A stretch of 22,197 bases of DNA. It comes from JANMMJ01 sp964543235. Lineage in GTDB: Bacteria; Pseudomonadota; Alphaproteobacteria; Rhizobiales; Aestuariivirgaceae. Each line of letters opens with the position of its first letter. Position 1 is the stretch's first letter. The stretch spans positions 1 to 22,197 of the forward strand of contig CAZIXE010000063.1 of assembly GCA_964543235.1 (NCBI GenBank). The letters run 5' to 3'. The notes below the pieces were generated by a model. The model was given only the letters and a program-made list of their open reading frames with translations. It did not search any database and was not told where the DNA came from. A program made the position numbers and the translations under genes. Shown here piece by piece: positions 14,595-22,197 of this stretch.

Positions 14595-15188
14595 GTGTTC
14601 ACCGGCATCATCACCGACATCGGCGAGGTTGTGCGCGTCGAAAGGCGCGGCGACACGCGCTTCGTCATCCGCACGACCTATGACCCGGCAGCGATCGCCA
14701 TCGGCGCCTCGATCGCCTGCGCCGGCTGCTGCCTCACCGTCACGGCAACGACGGCGGATACTTTCAGCGTCGATGCCTCGGCGGAGACCCTCTCGAAGAC
14801 GACACTGGCCGGCTGGCGGCCCGGTACCCGGATCAACCTCGAGCGCGCCTTGAAGCTTGGCGACGAACTCGGCGGCCACATTGTCTCCGGCCATGTCGAT
14901 GGCGTCGGCGAGATTGTGGCCATTGTGCCGGAGGGCGATTCGAAACGCTTTCGCTTCCGTGTGCCCGGCAGCCTGGCCCGCTTTATCGCCCCCAAAGGCT
15001 CCGTGGCGCTGGACGGGACGTCCCTTACCGTCAATGAGGTGGAAGGCTCAACATTTGGCGTCAACATCATCCCGCATACCCAGGCGGTCACCACATGGGG
15101 CCATGCGCGGGTGGGCGATATGGTCAACGTTGAAATCGACATGTTGGCGCGCTATGTCGCCCGCCTCGCGGAGTTTGCAGATACATGA
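14595..15188 (+). CDS. ribE: Riboflavin synthase, alpha chain
   Basis: A 197-residue trimeric enzyme that dismutates two 6,7-dimethyl-8-ribityllumazine molecules into riboflavin. It starts with the classic MFTGIITDIGEV at a GTG codon (14595) with AGGAG upstream. Two lumazine-binding repeats are visible: about 1-90 and about 91-190, the second beginning near GGHIVSGHVDGVGEI. The stop overlaps the ribH start (ATGA at 15185). It lies 55 bases after the second methyltransferase gene and may be read through from the cassette promoter. Confidence 0.96.
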   Translation: MFTGIITDIGEVVRVERRGDTRFVIRTTYDPAAIAIGASIACAGCCLTVTATTADTFSVDASAETLSKTTLAGWRPGTRINLERALKLGDELGGHIVSGHVDGVGEIVAIVPEGDSKRFRFRVPGSLARFIAPKGSVALDGTSLTVNEVEGSTFGVNIIPHTQAVTTWGHARVGDMVNVEIDMLARYVARLAEFADT

Positions 15189-15661
15189 AGGTTGAAAAGA
15201 AACCGCAGGACCAGGCCAGGCTTAGGGCGCACCTGCTGATCATCGAGGCGCGCTTCTACGATGAACTGTGTGACGAGCTGGCCCGTGGCGCCGCCGCTGT
15301 GATCGAGGCTGCCGGGGCGAGTTGGGAGCGCCTGGCCGTCCCCGGATCGCTGGAACTGCCGGGCGCCATCGTTCTGGCCGAGCAGTCGAAAAGATTTGAT
15401 GGCTATGTCGCGCTGGGTTGTGTATTGCGCGGTGAAACCAGTCACTATGACATCGTCGCCGGCGAGAGTGCCCGCGGCATCATGGACCTCACCATGAAGG
15501 GCATCTGCATCGGCAATGGCGTGCTGACCTGCGAGACCGAGGCCCAGGCCTGGGCCCGCGCCAGGGTCGGCCAAGGCGACAAGGGCGGTGCTGCGGCCAC
15601 GGCGGCGCTGGCGCTGATCCGTCTCAAGCGCCAGTTGAACCGGAAGGCGAAGGCGCGATGA
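15185..15661 (+). CDS. ribH: 6,7-dimethyl-8-ribityllumazine synthase
   Basis: A 158-residue enzyme joining the ribitylamino-uracil with dihydroxybutanone phosphate. Visible motifs are EARFYDEL (21-28, substrate-binding Phe), VPGSLELPGAI (52-62) and GCVLRGETSHYDIV (78-91) with catalytic His87. The N-terminal wording (ARFYDEL) resembles the type I enzyme of Brucella and rhizobia. The C-terminus is basic. Start and stop both overlap neighbours (ATGA), marking a tight ribE-ribH-nusB unit. Confidence 0.96.
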   Translation: MKVEKKPQDQARLRAHLLIIEARFYDELCDELARGAAAVIEAAGASWERLAVPGSLELPGAIVLAEQSKRFDGYVALGCVLRGETSHYDIVAGESARGIMDLTMKGICIGNGVLTCETEAQAWARARVGQGDKGGAAATAALALIRLKRQLNRKAKAR

Positions 15662-16131
15662 CGGCCAGACGCCGTCCGCCACCTGCCGCCCGTTCGGCCG
15701 CCCGGCTTGGCGCCGTGCAGGCGCTCTACCAGATGGATATTGCCGGGACTGACGTCGGCGAGACCTTGGCCCAGTTCTCGTCGCGCGCCGCCGGCGAGGA
15801 CTTCGATGGTGGCCAGTGCGGCGAGGCCGATTACAAGTTCCTGAAGGAAATCGTCGACGGAGTCGTGCGCGAGCAGGCGACCATCGATCCGGCCGTCAAT
15901 GTCGCGCTGGACAAGGACTGGCCCCTGCCGCGGCTTGATGCCACGGTGCGCGCCATCCTGCGGGCCGGGGCCTACGAACTGATCTTCATGGAACGCGTCC
16001 CGGCGCGTGTCGCCATCTCGGAATATGTCGATGTGGCCCACGCCTTTTTCGGCGATGATGAGCCGCGCTTCATCAACGGCGTGCTCGACGCGCTGGCCCG
16101 CGCCAGGCGCCCGCAGGAATTTGCCGCATGA
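15658..16131 (+). CDS. nusB: Transcription antitermination protein NusB
   Basis: A 157-residue all-helical RNA-binding protein. With NusE (S10) it binds boxA in rRNA operons and promotes antitermination. Family landmarks are ARLGAVQALYQMDI (17-30) and, towards the C-terminus, AILRAGAYELIF and FINGVLDALAR. Its usual place directly after ribH supports the call. ATGA overlaps tie it to ribH upstream and the MFS gene downstream. The thiL gene that often follows nusB in alphaproteobacteria is not here. Confidence 0.95.
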   Translation: MTARRRPPPAARSAARLGAVQALYQMDIAGTDVGETLAQFSSRAAGEDFDGGQCGEADYKFLKEIVDGVVREQATIDPAVNVALDKDWPLPRLDATVRAILRAGAYELIFMERVPARVAISEYVDVAHAFFGDDEPRFINGVLDALARARRPQEFAA

Positions 16132-17336
16132 CTGCCGCTGCCGCCTTCGACGACGTCAAGGCGCGCCGCAACGCCCTCATCCTGGCCATTGCCCAGGCGC
16201 TTTACGGCGCCGCCACGACGATGCTGATCGTCACCGCCGGCCTGGTCGGCACCCAGCTCTCTCCGGATCCCTCCTGGGCGACCCTGCCGGTTTCGACCTT
16301 TATCATCGGCACGGCGCTGACCACCCTGCCGATCTCGCTCCTCATGAAACGCATCGGCCGCCGCGCCGGCTTCACTCTCGCCGCGCTGGTGGGCGCCGGA
16401 GGCGCGCTGCTCGGCACTTACGCGATCTACCAGAAGGGTTTCATGCTGTTTCTGGCCGCCACTTTCCTGCTCGGCATCTATCAGGCGTCAGCTTCCTACT
16501 ACCGCTTCGCCGCCACCGATCTGGCGAGCCCCGCCTTCCGCCCCAAGGCCATTTCCTGGGTGATGACCGGCGGCGTGGCGGCCGCCCTGTTCGGCACGCT
16601 TCTGGTGATCGGCACCGTCGACCTGCTGGCGCCGGTCACCTTTGCCGGCAGCTGGGTTGCCATTGCCGTCATTGCCCTGACCGCCGCCGTGCTGCTGCAG
16701 GCCGTCGACATCCCGCGGACCACAGCGGCCGCCGATGGCCCGCCACCCCGGCCCCTGGCCACCATCGCCGTCCAGCCGCGCTACATCGTGGCGGCGCTGA
16801 CCGGCATGCTCTCTTACGGTATCATGATGCTGGTGATGACCGCGACGCCGGTGGCCATGATCGGCTGCGGCTTCACCGTGCAGGATTCGAGCTGGGTCAT
16901 CCAGTGGCATGCGCTTGCGATGTTCGTGCCGAGCTTCTTCACCGGCCACCTGATCGCCCGCTATGGCGTCGAGCGCATTGCTGCCGTCGGCATGCTGCTG
17001 CTTTCCGGCGCCGCGATAGCCGGCCTGCTCGGCATTCGCTTCGAGAATTTCGCCGTGGGCCTCGTCCTGCTCGGGCTCGGCTGGAACTTCGGCTATATCG
17101 GCGGCACCACGCTCTTGACCGAATGCTACGCGGCTTCCGAGCGCAACAAGGCCCAGGGCCTCAACGACTTCATGATCTTCGCCACCACCGCCCTCGCCTC
17201 GCTCAGTGCCGGCAAGCTGCTCAGCGCCTTCGGCTGGGAGGGCGTCAACTACGCCGTCTTCCCGATGGTGATCCTGGCGCTGGTGATGATCGGCTGGCTG
17301 TACCTGCACCGCCGCGGCGTCCCGTTGCCTGGCTAG
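16128..17336 (+). CDS. Major facilitator superfamily transporter
   Basis: A 402-residue inner-membrane protein with about 12 hydrophobic helices in two groups of six, separated by a hydrophilic Pro/Ala loop near residues 195-215. The loop between helices 2 and 3 reads MKRIGRRAGFTLAAL, a version of the MFS G-x3-D/G-R-R-x-G signature, and the symmetrical position in the second half reads IARYGVERIAAVGM. The substrate is unknown. The start overlaps the nusB stop (ATGA), so it is the last gene of the rib-nusB unit; a flavin-related substrate is possible but nothing in the sequence shows it. A terminator-like hairpin follows. Confidence 0.88.
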   Translation: MTAAAAFDDVKARRNALILAIAQALYGAATTMLIVTAGLVGTQLSPDPSWATLPVSTFIIGTALTTLPISLLMKRIGRRAGFTLAALVGAGGALLGTYAIYQKGFMLFLAATFLLGIYQASASYYRFAATDLASPAFRPKAISWVMTGGVAAALFGTLLVIGTVDLLAPVTFAGSWVAIAVIALTAAVLLQAVDIPRTTAAADGPPPRPLATIAVQPRYIVAALTGMLSYGIMMLVMTATPVAMIGCGFTVQDSSWVIQWHALAMFVPSFFTGHLIARYGVERIAAVGMLLLSGAAIAGLLGIRFENFAVGLVLLGLGWNFGYIGGTTLLTECYAASERNKAQGLNDFMIFATTALASLSAGKLLSAFGWEGVNYAVFPMVILALVMIGWLYLHRRGVPLPG

Positions 17337-17392
17337 CGCCGGATCCTCAGGTGCCGCGCGGGCGCCGTCATCAGGGCAGCCGCCATAGTGTA

Positions 17393-17423
17393 CCGGGCAA
17401 GGATGCACTGCCCGGCTTTCCTT
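17393..17423 (+). terminator. Terminator-like hairpin after the MFS gene
   Basis: CCGGGCA (17393-17399) pairs with TGCCCGG (17409-17415) over a 9-base loop and is followed by CTTTCCTT. It lies 57 bases after the MFS stop and probably ends the ribE-ribH-nusB-MFS transcript. Confidence 0.6.
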
Positions 17424-17512
17424 GTCCGCGGCGCATCTATCACATTTGTGTTGCCGCGTTGCCGCGTGGCGCGAGAAGTGATAACTTGACCCAACGTCTC
17501 GGGAGAGTTGCG

Positions 17513-18622
17513 GTGGACCTGCCGCCGGGAACTGAACGCGCCATACAGTTGTGTTACGACGCAATCGCCGCTCCGCAAGGCTGGACGGCGGCGCTGGACG
17601 AATTGGCACATTCGCTTGGCGCGCAGGCCTGCATGATCCTGCCGCATGAAGTCAACGACCGCGACTTCGGCGTCGTATCGTCAACAGATATGCAGAAGAT
17701 AGATGAGTTGTGGGAACGGAACCTGGACTGGGTCCAACCGGTCTATGAGCCGCGGGGCGATCCTTTTGTCCGTAGTGGTTATGAGGCCGTCATTCAATCG
17801 CAACTCTTCACCGATGATGAGATCAAGCGCTCGCGGTTCCACCAGGAAATCTCCGGGCCGGCCAAGCTGCAGGAATGGGCCTGCGGGATTTTCTCCGCGG
17901 ACGGCCGCTACTGGTGCATGCCATTCAACCGCGGAACCGAGCCGTTCACGCGGGAGATCCTTGCTCCCATCGCCGAAGTTTCCCGTCGCATAGCCCGCGT
18001 CGTGAGCATTTCTGCAAAGATTTCGCGAACCAGCGCGGAGAATGAAGTCCGTACCCTTGATCGCATAGGATGCGCCGCGATCCTCGTTGACCGCCACGGC
18101 CGCGCAGGTCGGGCGAACCATCTGGCCGAGGGTCTGTTCGGTGCAGATTTCGGCATCCGCCATGGCAGACTTTGGACTGCTGCGAGCGCCAGCCTGTCGC
18201 GGCTCGACCGCTTCATGGAGGGAATACACTTCTCGAGAACCTCCCGGGGGCCGCTTCCGGCGCCCGTCATGATATGCCGGGATGGCGGACCCTGGCTGCT
18301 GATCGAAGCCATGCCATTGGCCGCCGCGTCGATGGAGATCTTCGATGGCTGCCGCGCCATCCTGATATTGACCGACCTTACACATCCGCCAATCGCCGAC
18401 GCGGCCGTGCTCGGCCAGGTCTTTGGATTGACCCGGGCCGAGGCCCGCCTGGCCGCGGCGATCTGCGAGGGTCATGACCTCGAAACAGTCGCCTCCACCT
18501 TCGGCGTCAGCCGCCTGACCCTGCGCAGCCAGCTGAAGACAGTCTTCGCCAAGACCGGGTCTCGCAGGCAGGCGGAGCTTGTGGCGCGGGTCACCCAGAT
18601 CAGAAACAGCGCCGCGCACTGA
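17513..18622 (+). CDS. LuxR-type helix-turn-helix regulator
   Basis: A 369-residue regulator. The C-terminal about 65 residues (GLTRAEARLAAAICEGHDL ... GVSRLTLRSQLKTVFAKTG, ending SRRQAELVARV) form a LuxR/GerE DNA-binding domain of a type frequent in alphaproteobacteria. The N-terminal 300 residues lack an obvious receiver domain; an LDRIGCAAILVDRHGRAGRAN segment (about 183-203) resembles a PAS-like fold, so a small-molecule or redox sensor is possible. The open frame runs back to 16007 through nusB and the MFS gene, but a GTG at 17513 with GGGAG seven bases upstream is the sensible start. It stands 89 bases before a sulfite-oxidase-like gene, with a palindromic operator candidate between them. 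Confidence 0.82.
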   Translation: MDLPPGTERAIQLCYDAIAAPQGWTAALDELAHSLGAQACMILPHEVNDRDFGVVSSTDMQKIDELWERNLDWVQPVYEPRGDPFVRSGYEAVIQSQLFTDDEIKRSRFHQEISGPAKLQEWACGIFSADGRYWCMPFNRGTEPFTREILAPIAEVSRRIARVVSISAKISRTSAENEVRTLDRIGCAAILVDRHGRAGRANHLAEGLFGADFGIRHGRLWTAASASLSRLDRFMEGIHFSRTSRGPLPAPVMICRDGGPWLLIEAMPLAAASMEIFDGCRAILILTDLTHPPIADAAVLGQVFGLTRAEARLAAAICEGHDLETVASTFGVSRLTLRSQLKTVFAKTGSRRQAELVARVTQIRNSAAH

Positions 18623-18629
18623 TCCCGCT

Positions 18630-18646
18630 TACCCCAAATGGGGGAT
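18630..18646. promoter_or_regulatory. Palindromic operator candidate before the molybdoenzyme gene
   Basis: TACCCCAAATGGGGGAT is a near-perfect inverted repeat in the 89-base gap between the LuxR-type regulator and the sulfite-oxidase-like gene. Related elements occur at 2801-2873. Probably a binding site of the adjacent LuxR-type protein; inferred from position and symmetry. Confidence 0.5.
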
Positions 18647-18711
18647 GCGTCACATCCGGGAAAACCCGACCTTCCGACAAGACTTGGACTTCGAAATCAG
18701 GGGAGGTCGCC

Positions 18712-19878
18712 ATGACCACGATCAACCGCCGCGACGTCATCACTGCGGGCAGCGCCGCATTCGCGGCCCTCACGGTCTTCCACGACCGTTTCGCACACGC
18801 CTTTCCAAGCCAGCCGGGCGAGACTGTGATTCCATGGCTCGATCAGCCCGCTGCCAATCCCGTCCCGGAGATCATCCAGAGCCAACTCGTCTGGGAAGAT
18901 CTCGATTCATGGATTACGCCAAACGAGAAGTTCTTCAGCATAACGCATTTCAATCGCCCGGACATCGATGCAGAAACCTGGAGACTCGAAATCGATGGCC
19001 TGGTGAACAAGCCCATGAGCCTGACGCTTGCTGATCTCAAGGCCCGGCCCCGCCGTGAAACCGTCTTTACTGTGGAATGTTCCGGCAATCACGGCCTGCC
19101 ATTCTTTACTGGCGGCATCGGCAACGCCCGCTGGGCCGGCACATCGCTCGCCGACGTGCTCGCAGAGGCCGGCGTGAAGGACGGTGGCATCGAAGTGGTA
19201 TTCTGGGGCACGGATGTTGGAGACATCGCACTCAAGGATGATTTCCGGGATGTCAAGATGCACCAGAATTTCGCGCGCTCGATGTCGCTCGCCGATGCGA
19301 TGGACCCGAAGAACCTGCTTTGTTACGAGATGAACGGCGCGCCGCTGCCGCCGGCCAATGGCTTTCCACTCAGGCTGATCGCACCTGGCTGGTACGGCGT
19401 CGCCAACGTCAAATGGCTGAAGCGCATCGAAATCCGCGATACCCGCTTCATGGGCCTGTTCATGGGCCGGAACTATGTCACGATCCGCGAGGAAGAGCAT
19501 AATGGCGAGACTGTCTGGATGGAGTCGTCGGTCGGCCGTACGCTGTTGAAGTCGGCTCCCGCGAGAGTAACCCGTAACGATTCCGGCTACCGCATTCTGG
19601 GCGCCGCGTGGGGAGCTCCCATTGCGAAGGTCGAGGTGAAGATCGATGATCACCCGTGGCAGGAGGCGGCGATCGATCGCAGCGAAGAGGCCGACTTCGC
19701 CTGGAAGATCTGGTCGATCGATTGGGCCAATCCGGGCAAGGGCGAGCATGTGATCACGTCGCGCGCGATCGACACGTCCGGCCAGATCCAACCTGCAATG
19801 GACGATCCCCGGATCGCGAGGAAGCACACATTCTGGGAAAGCAACGGTCAGGTCACGCGCCGTGTTGCCATCACGTGA
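18712..19878 (+). CDS. Sulfite-oxidase-family molybdopterin oxidoreductase, Tat-exported
   Basis: A 388-residue periplasmic molybdoenzyme. An N-terminal RR motif (NRRDVITAGSAAFAAL, 5-20) is a Tat signal, though the usual Phe/Leu two places after RR is Val-Ile here. The molybdopterin domain (about 55-260) contains TVECSGNHGLPFF with the molybdenum ligand Cys123, WAGTSLADVL, GFPLRLIAPGWYG and VKWLKRIEI. The C-terminal dimerisation domain (about 275-380) has RILGAAWG and the closing WANPGKGEHVITSRAIDTSG. Family members oxidise sulfite, but related proteins (SoxC, thiol and nitrate variants) differ in substrate, so only the family is assigned. No cytochrome partner gene follows. ATG 18712 has AGGGGAGG upstream. 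Confidence 0.9.
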   Translation: MTTINRRDVITAGSAAFAALTVFHDRFAHAFPSQPGETVIPWLDQPAANPVPEIIQSQLVWEDLDSWITPNEKFFSITHFNRPDIDAETWRLEIDGLVNKPMSLTLADLKARPRRETVFTVECSGNHGLPFFTGGIGNARWAGTSLADVLAEAGVKDGGIEVVFWGTDVGDIALKDDFRDVKMHQNFARSMSLADAMDPKNLLCYEMNGAPLPPANGFPLRLIAPGWYGVANVKWLKRIEIRDTRFMGLFMGRNYVTIREEEHNGETVWMESSVGRTLLKSAPARVTRNDSGYRILGAAWGAPIAKVEVKIDDHPWQEAAIDRSEEADFAWKIWSIDWANPGKGEHVITSRAIDTSGQIQPAMDDPRIARKHTFWESNGQVTRRVAIT

Positions 19879-19888
19879 ATCGGGGCTT

Positions 19889-19901
19889 CCCGCCTGGCGG
19901 G
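19889..19901. terminator. Small hairpin between convergent genes
   Basis: CCCGC-CTG-GCGGG lies in the 43-base gap between the convergent molybdoenzyme and protease genes. No T-run follows on either strand, so a terminator role is only tentative. Confidence 0.3.
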
Positions 19902-19921
19902 CAACCTGAGGCCTGCCGCCC

Positions 19922-21424
19922 CTACAGGATGAAGTCCCACTGCGTCAGACCGTTGACGTCGAACGCCGCAAGCAGGACGCTCATCTCCGCGCCGCTGTTG
20001 CCGCTGGTGTTGACCAGCACCAGCGCCGCACTTCCCGACTTGACGACGCGGATCTGCCCCTCGCCCGAGAACAGGGCCGTGCCGACAAAGGAGAAACTGT
20101 CATTCCCGGCCGTGCCGGCCTTGGCATCGAGCGCCGAGAAATCGAGCCGGTCCACGAAAGAATTACCCGTTCCCGCCGCTACCTCGAACCCGCTGATGAT
20201 GTCGCGCTCGCTGCTGTTGGGCGAGTCGGTAATGGCGGAGAAGTTGAAGCGGTCCTGGCCATTGCCGCCGCCCATCGTGTCCTTGCCGGAACCGCCGGCA
20301 AGCGCATCATCGCCCGGCCCGCCATAGAGCTTGTCCTTGCCGCCGAAGCCGCTGAGCGCATCATTGCCGTTGTTGCCCTGCAGCTTGTTGTCGGCGCCGT
20401 TGCCCTTGAGCCTGTCGTTGCCGGAGCCGCCGAAGGCGTTCTCGATCAGCGAACGCGTATCACCATTGAACAGCAGCGCGTTGAACACGTTGCCCCGCGC
20501 CTTGATGTTGCTGTCGGTGTTGAGGACGGCGAGCTGGGCGCCGGAAAAGGTCGAATGCGCCCCGGGGCGGAGATCGACCGCGAGATTGCTGGCATAGTTG
20601 CTGAGATCGAAACTGTCGTTGCCACCGCCATCCCAGATCGTCTGGAAGATCTTGTTGCCCGCCGGTCGGCCCTGGCTTGCGCCGTTGACCGACATTTCGC
20701 CTGTGGACGGATTCCACTTGTAGGTCGTGTCGCCAGACCGGAAGGCGAAATCGGCGCCATAGAGATATTGCAGCGCGGCGATGTCGAGCATCATCAGCGA
20801 CTGGGCATAGCTGGCATTGCCATTGCGATAGAAATCCGTCGGTCCGCCAATGTTGCTGCGGTAGGTCATCACCGAGAACTCCATCGAGTCGAGCTCGGCG
20901 GGCAGCGCGTTGATTTCAAAGAAGGTGCCGGGATAGTTCTGCGTCACATGGCCGTGCTTGAGGCCGAGCGCATGGCCGAGCTCGTGCAGCAGCGTCAGAT
21001 AGGCATAGTTGCCGAGCTTGGGCGTGTTGTAGTCCGTGGTGTTGAAGAACATGTCGCCATGCGCGAAGGACGGAAACTGGATGGGCTCGGGTGGCGTCCC
21101 GACTGCGGTGGTGATCTCGCCCGGGGCCCCGAAACCGTCCTGGTTGACGAAACTCGCTTCGGCAAAGCGCAGATTGGCGTTTGCGCCGGTACTGGTGAAG
21201 GTGATCGGCGTGGCAATGACCGCGTTGACCAGCTTGACGATGTCATGCACCGCCGCCTTCTGCGTGGCGTTAAACTCCTGGAAACCCTGGATGCTGCCGA
21301 CCTGATAGCCGAGATACTCGCTTGTCGCCGTGGCAAATCCGTAGGTCAGGCTGGTGAGGTCCCATCTCACTCCCCACAGGATTCCATCGATTGCGGGATT
21401 GCCCGTGAGCGCCACGGTGGACAT
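19922..21424 (-). CDS. Serralysin-like (M10B) RTX metalloprotease
   Basis: A 500-residue secreted zinc endopeptidase. The zinc site HELGHALGLKHG (147-158, catalytic Glu148) and the Met-turn SVMTYR (Met186) identify the metzincin/serralysin family. The linker GNKIFQTIWDGGGNDSFDLS (257-276) starts the C-terminal calcium-binding part. RTX nonapeptides run from about 332 to 392 (GGSGNDRLKGNGADNKL, GGPGDDALAGGSGKD). The protein ends in DFIL, like the type I secretion signals of serralysins. There is no N-terminal signal peptide, as expected for type I secretion, but no ABC/HlyD/TolC genes are nearby. The start used is the ATG at 21424 preceded by GGGAGGAG; a longer frame to 21460 lacks a ribosome site. 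Confidence 0.93.
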   Translation of the reverse strand: MSTVALTGNPAIDGILWGVRWDLTSLTYGFATATSEYLGYQVGSIQGFQEFNATQKAAVHDIVKLVNAVIATPITFTSTGANANLRFAEASFVNQDGFGAPGEITTAVGTPPEPIQFPSFAHGDMFFNTTDYNTPKLGNYAYLTLLHELGHALGLKHGHVTQNYPGTFFEINALPAELDSMEFSVMTYRSNIGGPTDFYRNGNASYAQSLMMLDIAALQYLYGADFAFRSGDTTYKWNPSTGEMSVNGASQGRPAGNKIFQTIWDGGGNDSFDLSNYASNLAVDLRPGAHSTFSGAQLAVLNTDSNIKARGNVFNALLFNGDTRSLIENAFGGSGNDRLKGNGADNKLQGNNGNDALSGFGGKDKLYGGPGDDALAGGSGKDTMGGGNGQDRFNFSAITDSPNSSERDIISGFEVAAGTGNSFVDRLDFSALDAKAGTAGNDSFSFVGTALFSGEGQIRVVKSGSAALVLVNTSGNSGAEMSVLLAAFDVNGLTQWDFIL

Positions 21425-21476
21425 GGTGGCTCCTCCCTTTTCCAGTTCGCCAGGCGCCATCCGCGGCGCCGCAGAA

Positions 21477-21492
21477 GCTCAGCCTACTGAGC
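21477..21492. other. Short perfect hairpin in the intergenic region
   Basis: GCTCAG-CCTA-CTGAGC is a 6-bp perfect inverted repeat between two minus-strand genes. It could be a weak terminator of the upstream gene or an operator for the protease gene; the sequence does not decide. Confidence 0.3.
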
Positions 21493-21545
21493 CTTTGCGA
21501 AGTTGCGAAGGCAATTTGCTGTAAACTCGGCGGCAGCCCGCTGTG

Positions 21546-22142
21546 CTAGTGGCGGCTGTGCAGCCGCTCCGGCACCGGCGGCAGCAATCTGGCCGGGATG
21601 TCATTGGGATCGAACGACCGCGGCCAGTTGCGGATGACCCGGCGGACGGCGAACGGCAGCGCCACGATTGTCACCATGACCATCACCACCGCCGCAAGGT
21701 CCCAGATGTCGAGCAGCATGTAGGCCGCGGCGATGAGCAGCACGAACAGGATCACGAGACCGGACAGTTCGACGAGGTAGCGGGGGCCGGGCTCGCCCGT
21801 CCTGAACCGGGCGGCGGCATTGGCTTCCGCCACCTCCGCGACCAGCTGGCGGACGAACGGTGTGTAGGTGCCGGCGTGATCCTCACCCTTGGCAAGGCCG
21901 GCATCCCAGATCGAATGAATGACCTCGGTGGGATGGCCCTTGGCCTGCACGAAACAGACATAGTCGTCGAAATCGAAGCGGGTCGGCTCAAAGGTCAGAT
22001 GGATCGCCGCGATGTCGCCGACCGCCATTTCCCGGTGGTCGCCGCCGGCATCGCAGCGCAGGACACCCTCATGCAGCCGGCATACCCGTCCGGTGTGACG
22101 GCGTCCGGTCTTGAACCTGTGCTCGATCGGTCTCTCGGACAT
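21546..22142 (-). CDS. Two-TM membrane protein with PH-like N-terminal domain
   Basis: A 198-residue protein of unknown function. Residues about 8-105 look like a compact beta domain followed by a helix (YVCFVQAKGHPTEVIHSIWD, TYTPFVRQLVAEVAEANA), with IAAIHLTFEPTRF (44-56). This pattern is familiar from uncharacterised bacterial membrane proteins with a PH-like fold. Two transmembrane helices follow at about 123-143 and 147-165, then a short basic cytoplasmic tail. No catalytic motif is visible. The ATG at 22142 has GCGGAG six bases upstream on the minus strand. It is co-directional with the protease gene, 121 bases apart, and probably unrelated in function. Confidence 0.72.
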   Translation of the reverse strand: MSERPIEHRFKTGRRHTGRVCRLHEGVLRCDAGGDHREMAVGDIAAIHLTFEPTRFDFDDYVCFVQAKGHPTEVIHSIWDAGLAKGEDHAGTYTPFVRQLVAEVAEANAAARFRTGEPGPRYLVELSGLVILFVLLIAAAYMLLDIWDLAAVVMVMVTIVALPFAVRRVIRNWPRSFDPNDIPARLLPPVPERLHSRH

Positions 22143-22197
22143 GGTATCTCCGCTTCCCCCGCAGGCCGGACCTTACCATGCGTCCCGAACGGTGAAA

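Noticed and set aside
17450..17466. Tandem GTTGCCGC repeat before the LuxR-type gene
   Set aside because: Only two 8-bp copies in GC-rich DNA; no reason to treat it as functional.
16007..17512. Long open frame continuous with the LuxR-type gene, reaching back through nusB and the MFS gene
   Set aside because: The translation is Arg/Pro/His-rich and antiphase to two well-recognised genes. The GTG at 17513 has a ribosome site and starts the recognisable protein.
1..22197. tRNA, rRNA, CRISPR arrays, insertion sequences and prophage genes
   Set aside because: None seen on either strand; no transposase, integrase or regularly spaced repeats are present.

Overview
The window is GC-rich, densely coded DNA that reads as chromosome of an alphaproteobacterium. 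The signs are an LdtR-type MarR regulator beside a YcbB-like L,D-transpeptidase, a cysteine-poor (Mg-type) HemB, an extensin-family periplasmic protein, a Brucella-like lumazine synthase and a nrdR-ribD...ribE-ribH-nusB block. I cannot name the species from sequence alone.

Layout. 144-2732 (+): three overlapping TadG/TadE-like pseudopilin genes. 2733-3225: a non-coding stretch with a cluster of CCCC/GGGG palindromes, then the 3' remnant of a DMT/EamA transporter. 3222-5042 (-): an extensin-family gene followed by hemB. 5186-5917 (+): a secreted protein of unknown function built from two copies of one Cys-containing domain. 6188-8799 (+): ldtR and an L,D-transpeptidase gene (cell-wall remodelling). 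8959-17336 (+): a long co-directional series, glyA-nrdR-ribD, then a four-gene cassette (methyltransferase, ECF sigma factor, zinc-finger anti-sigma, second methyltransferase), then ribE-ribH-nusB-MFS transporter. 17513-19878 (+): a LuxR-type regulator and a Tat-exported sulfite-oxidase-like molybdoenzyme. 19922-22142 (-): a serralysin-like RTX metalloprotease and a two-TM protein with a PH-like N-terminal domain.

The most interesting part is the cassette at about 12009-14539. Two paralogous SAM methyltransferases, related to ArsM/UbiE but sharing their own N-terminal signature (ESFAGVG) and lacking the usual ArsM GCGNP cysteine motif, flank an ECF sigma factor and a soluble H-x3-C-x2-C anti-sigma factor. 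A good ECF-type promoter (GGGAAC, 17 bp, CGTC) stands before the first methyltransferase, which suggests a self-regulated, stress-induced methylation module inserted in the riboflavin cluster. The ribBA gene that often accompanies these rib genes is absent from the window.

Secondary points are a shared operator-like palindrome (about ATCCCCCATTTGGGGTA) found before the molybdoenzyme gene and clustered near 2801-2873, an ungapped internal domain duplication in the 5186-5917 protein, a lysine-rich N-terminal extension on GlyA, and a possible loss of a conserved Asp in the extensin-family protein.
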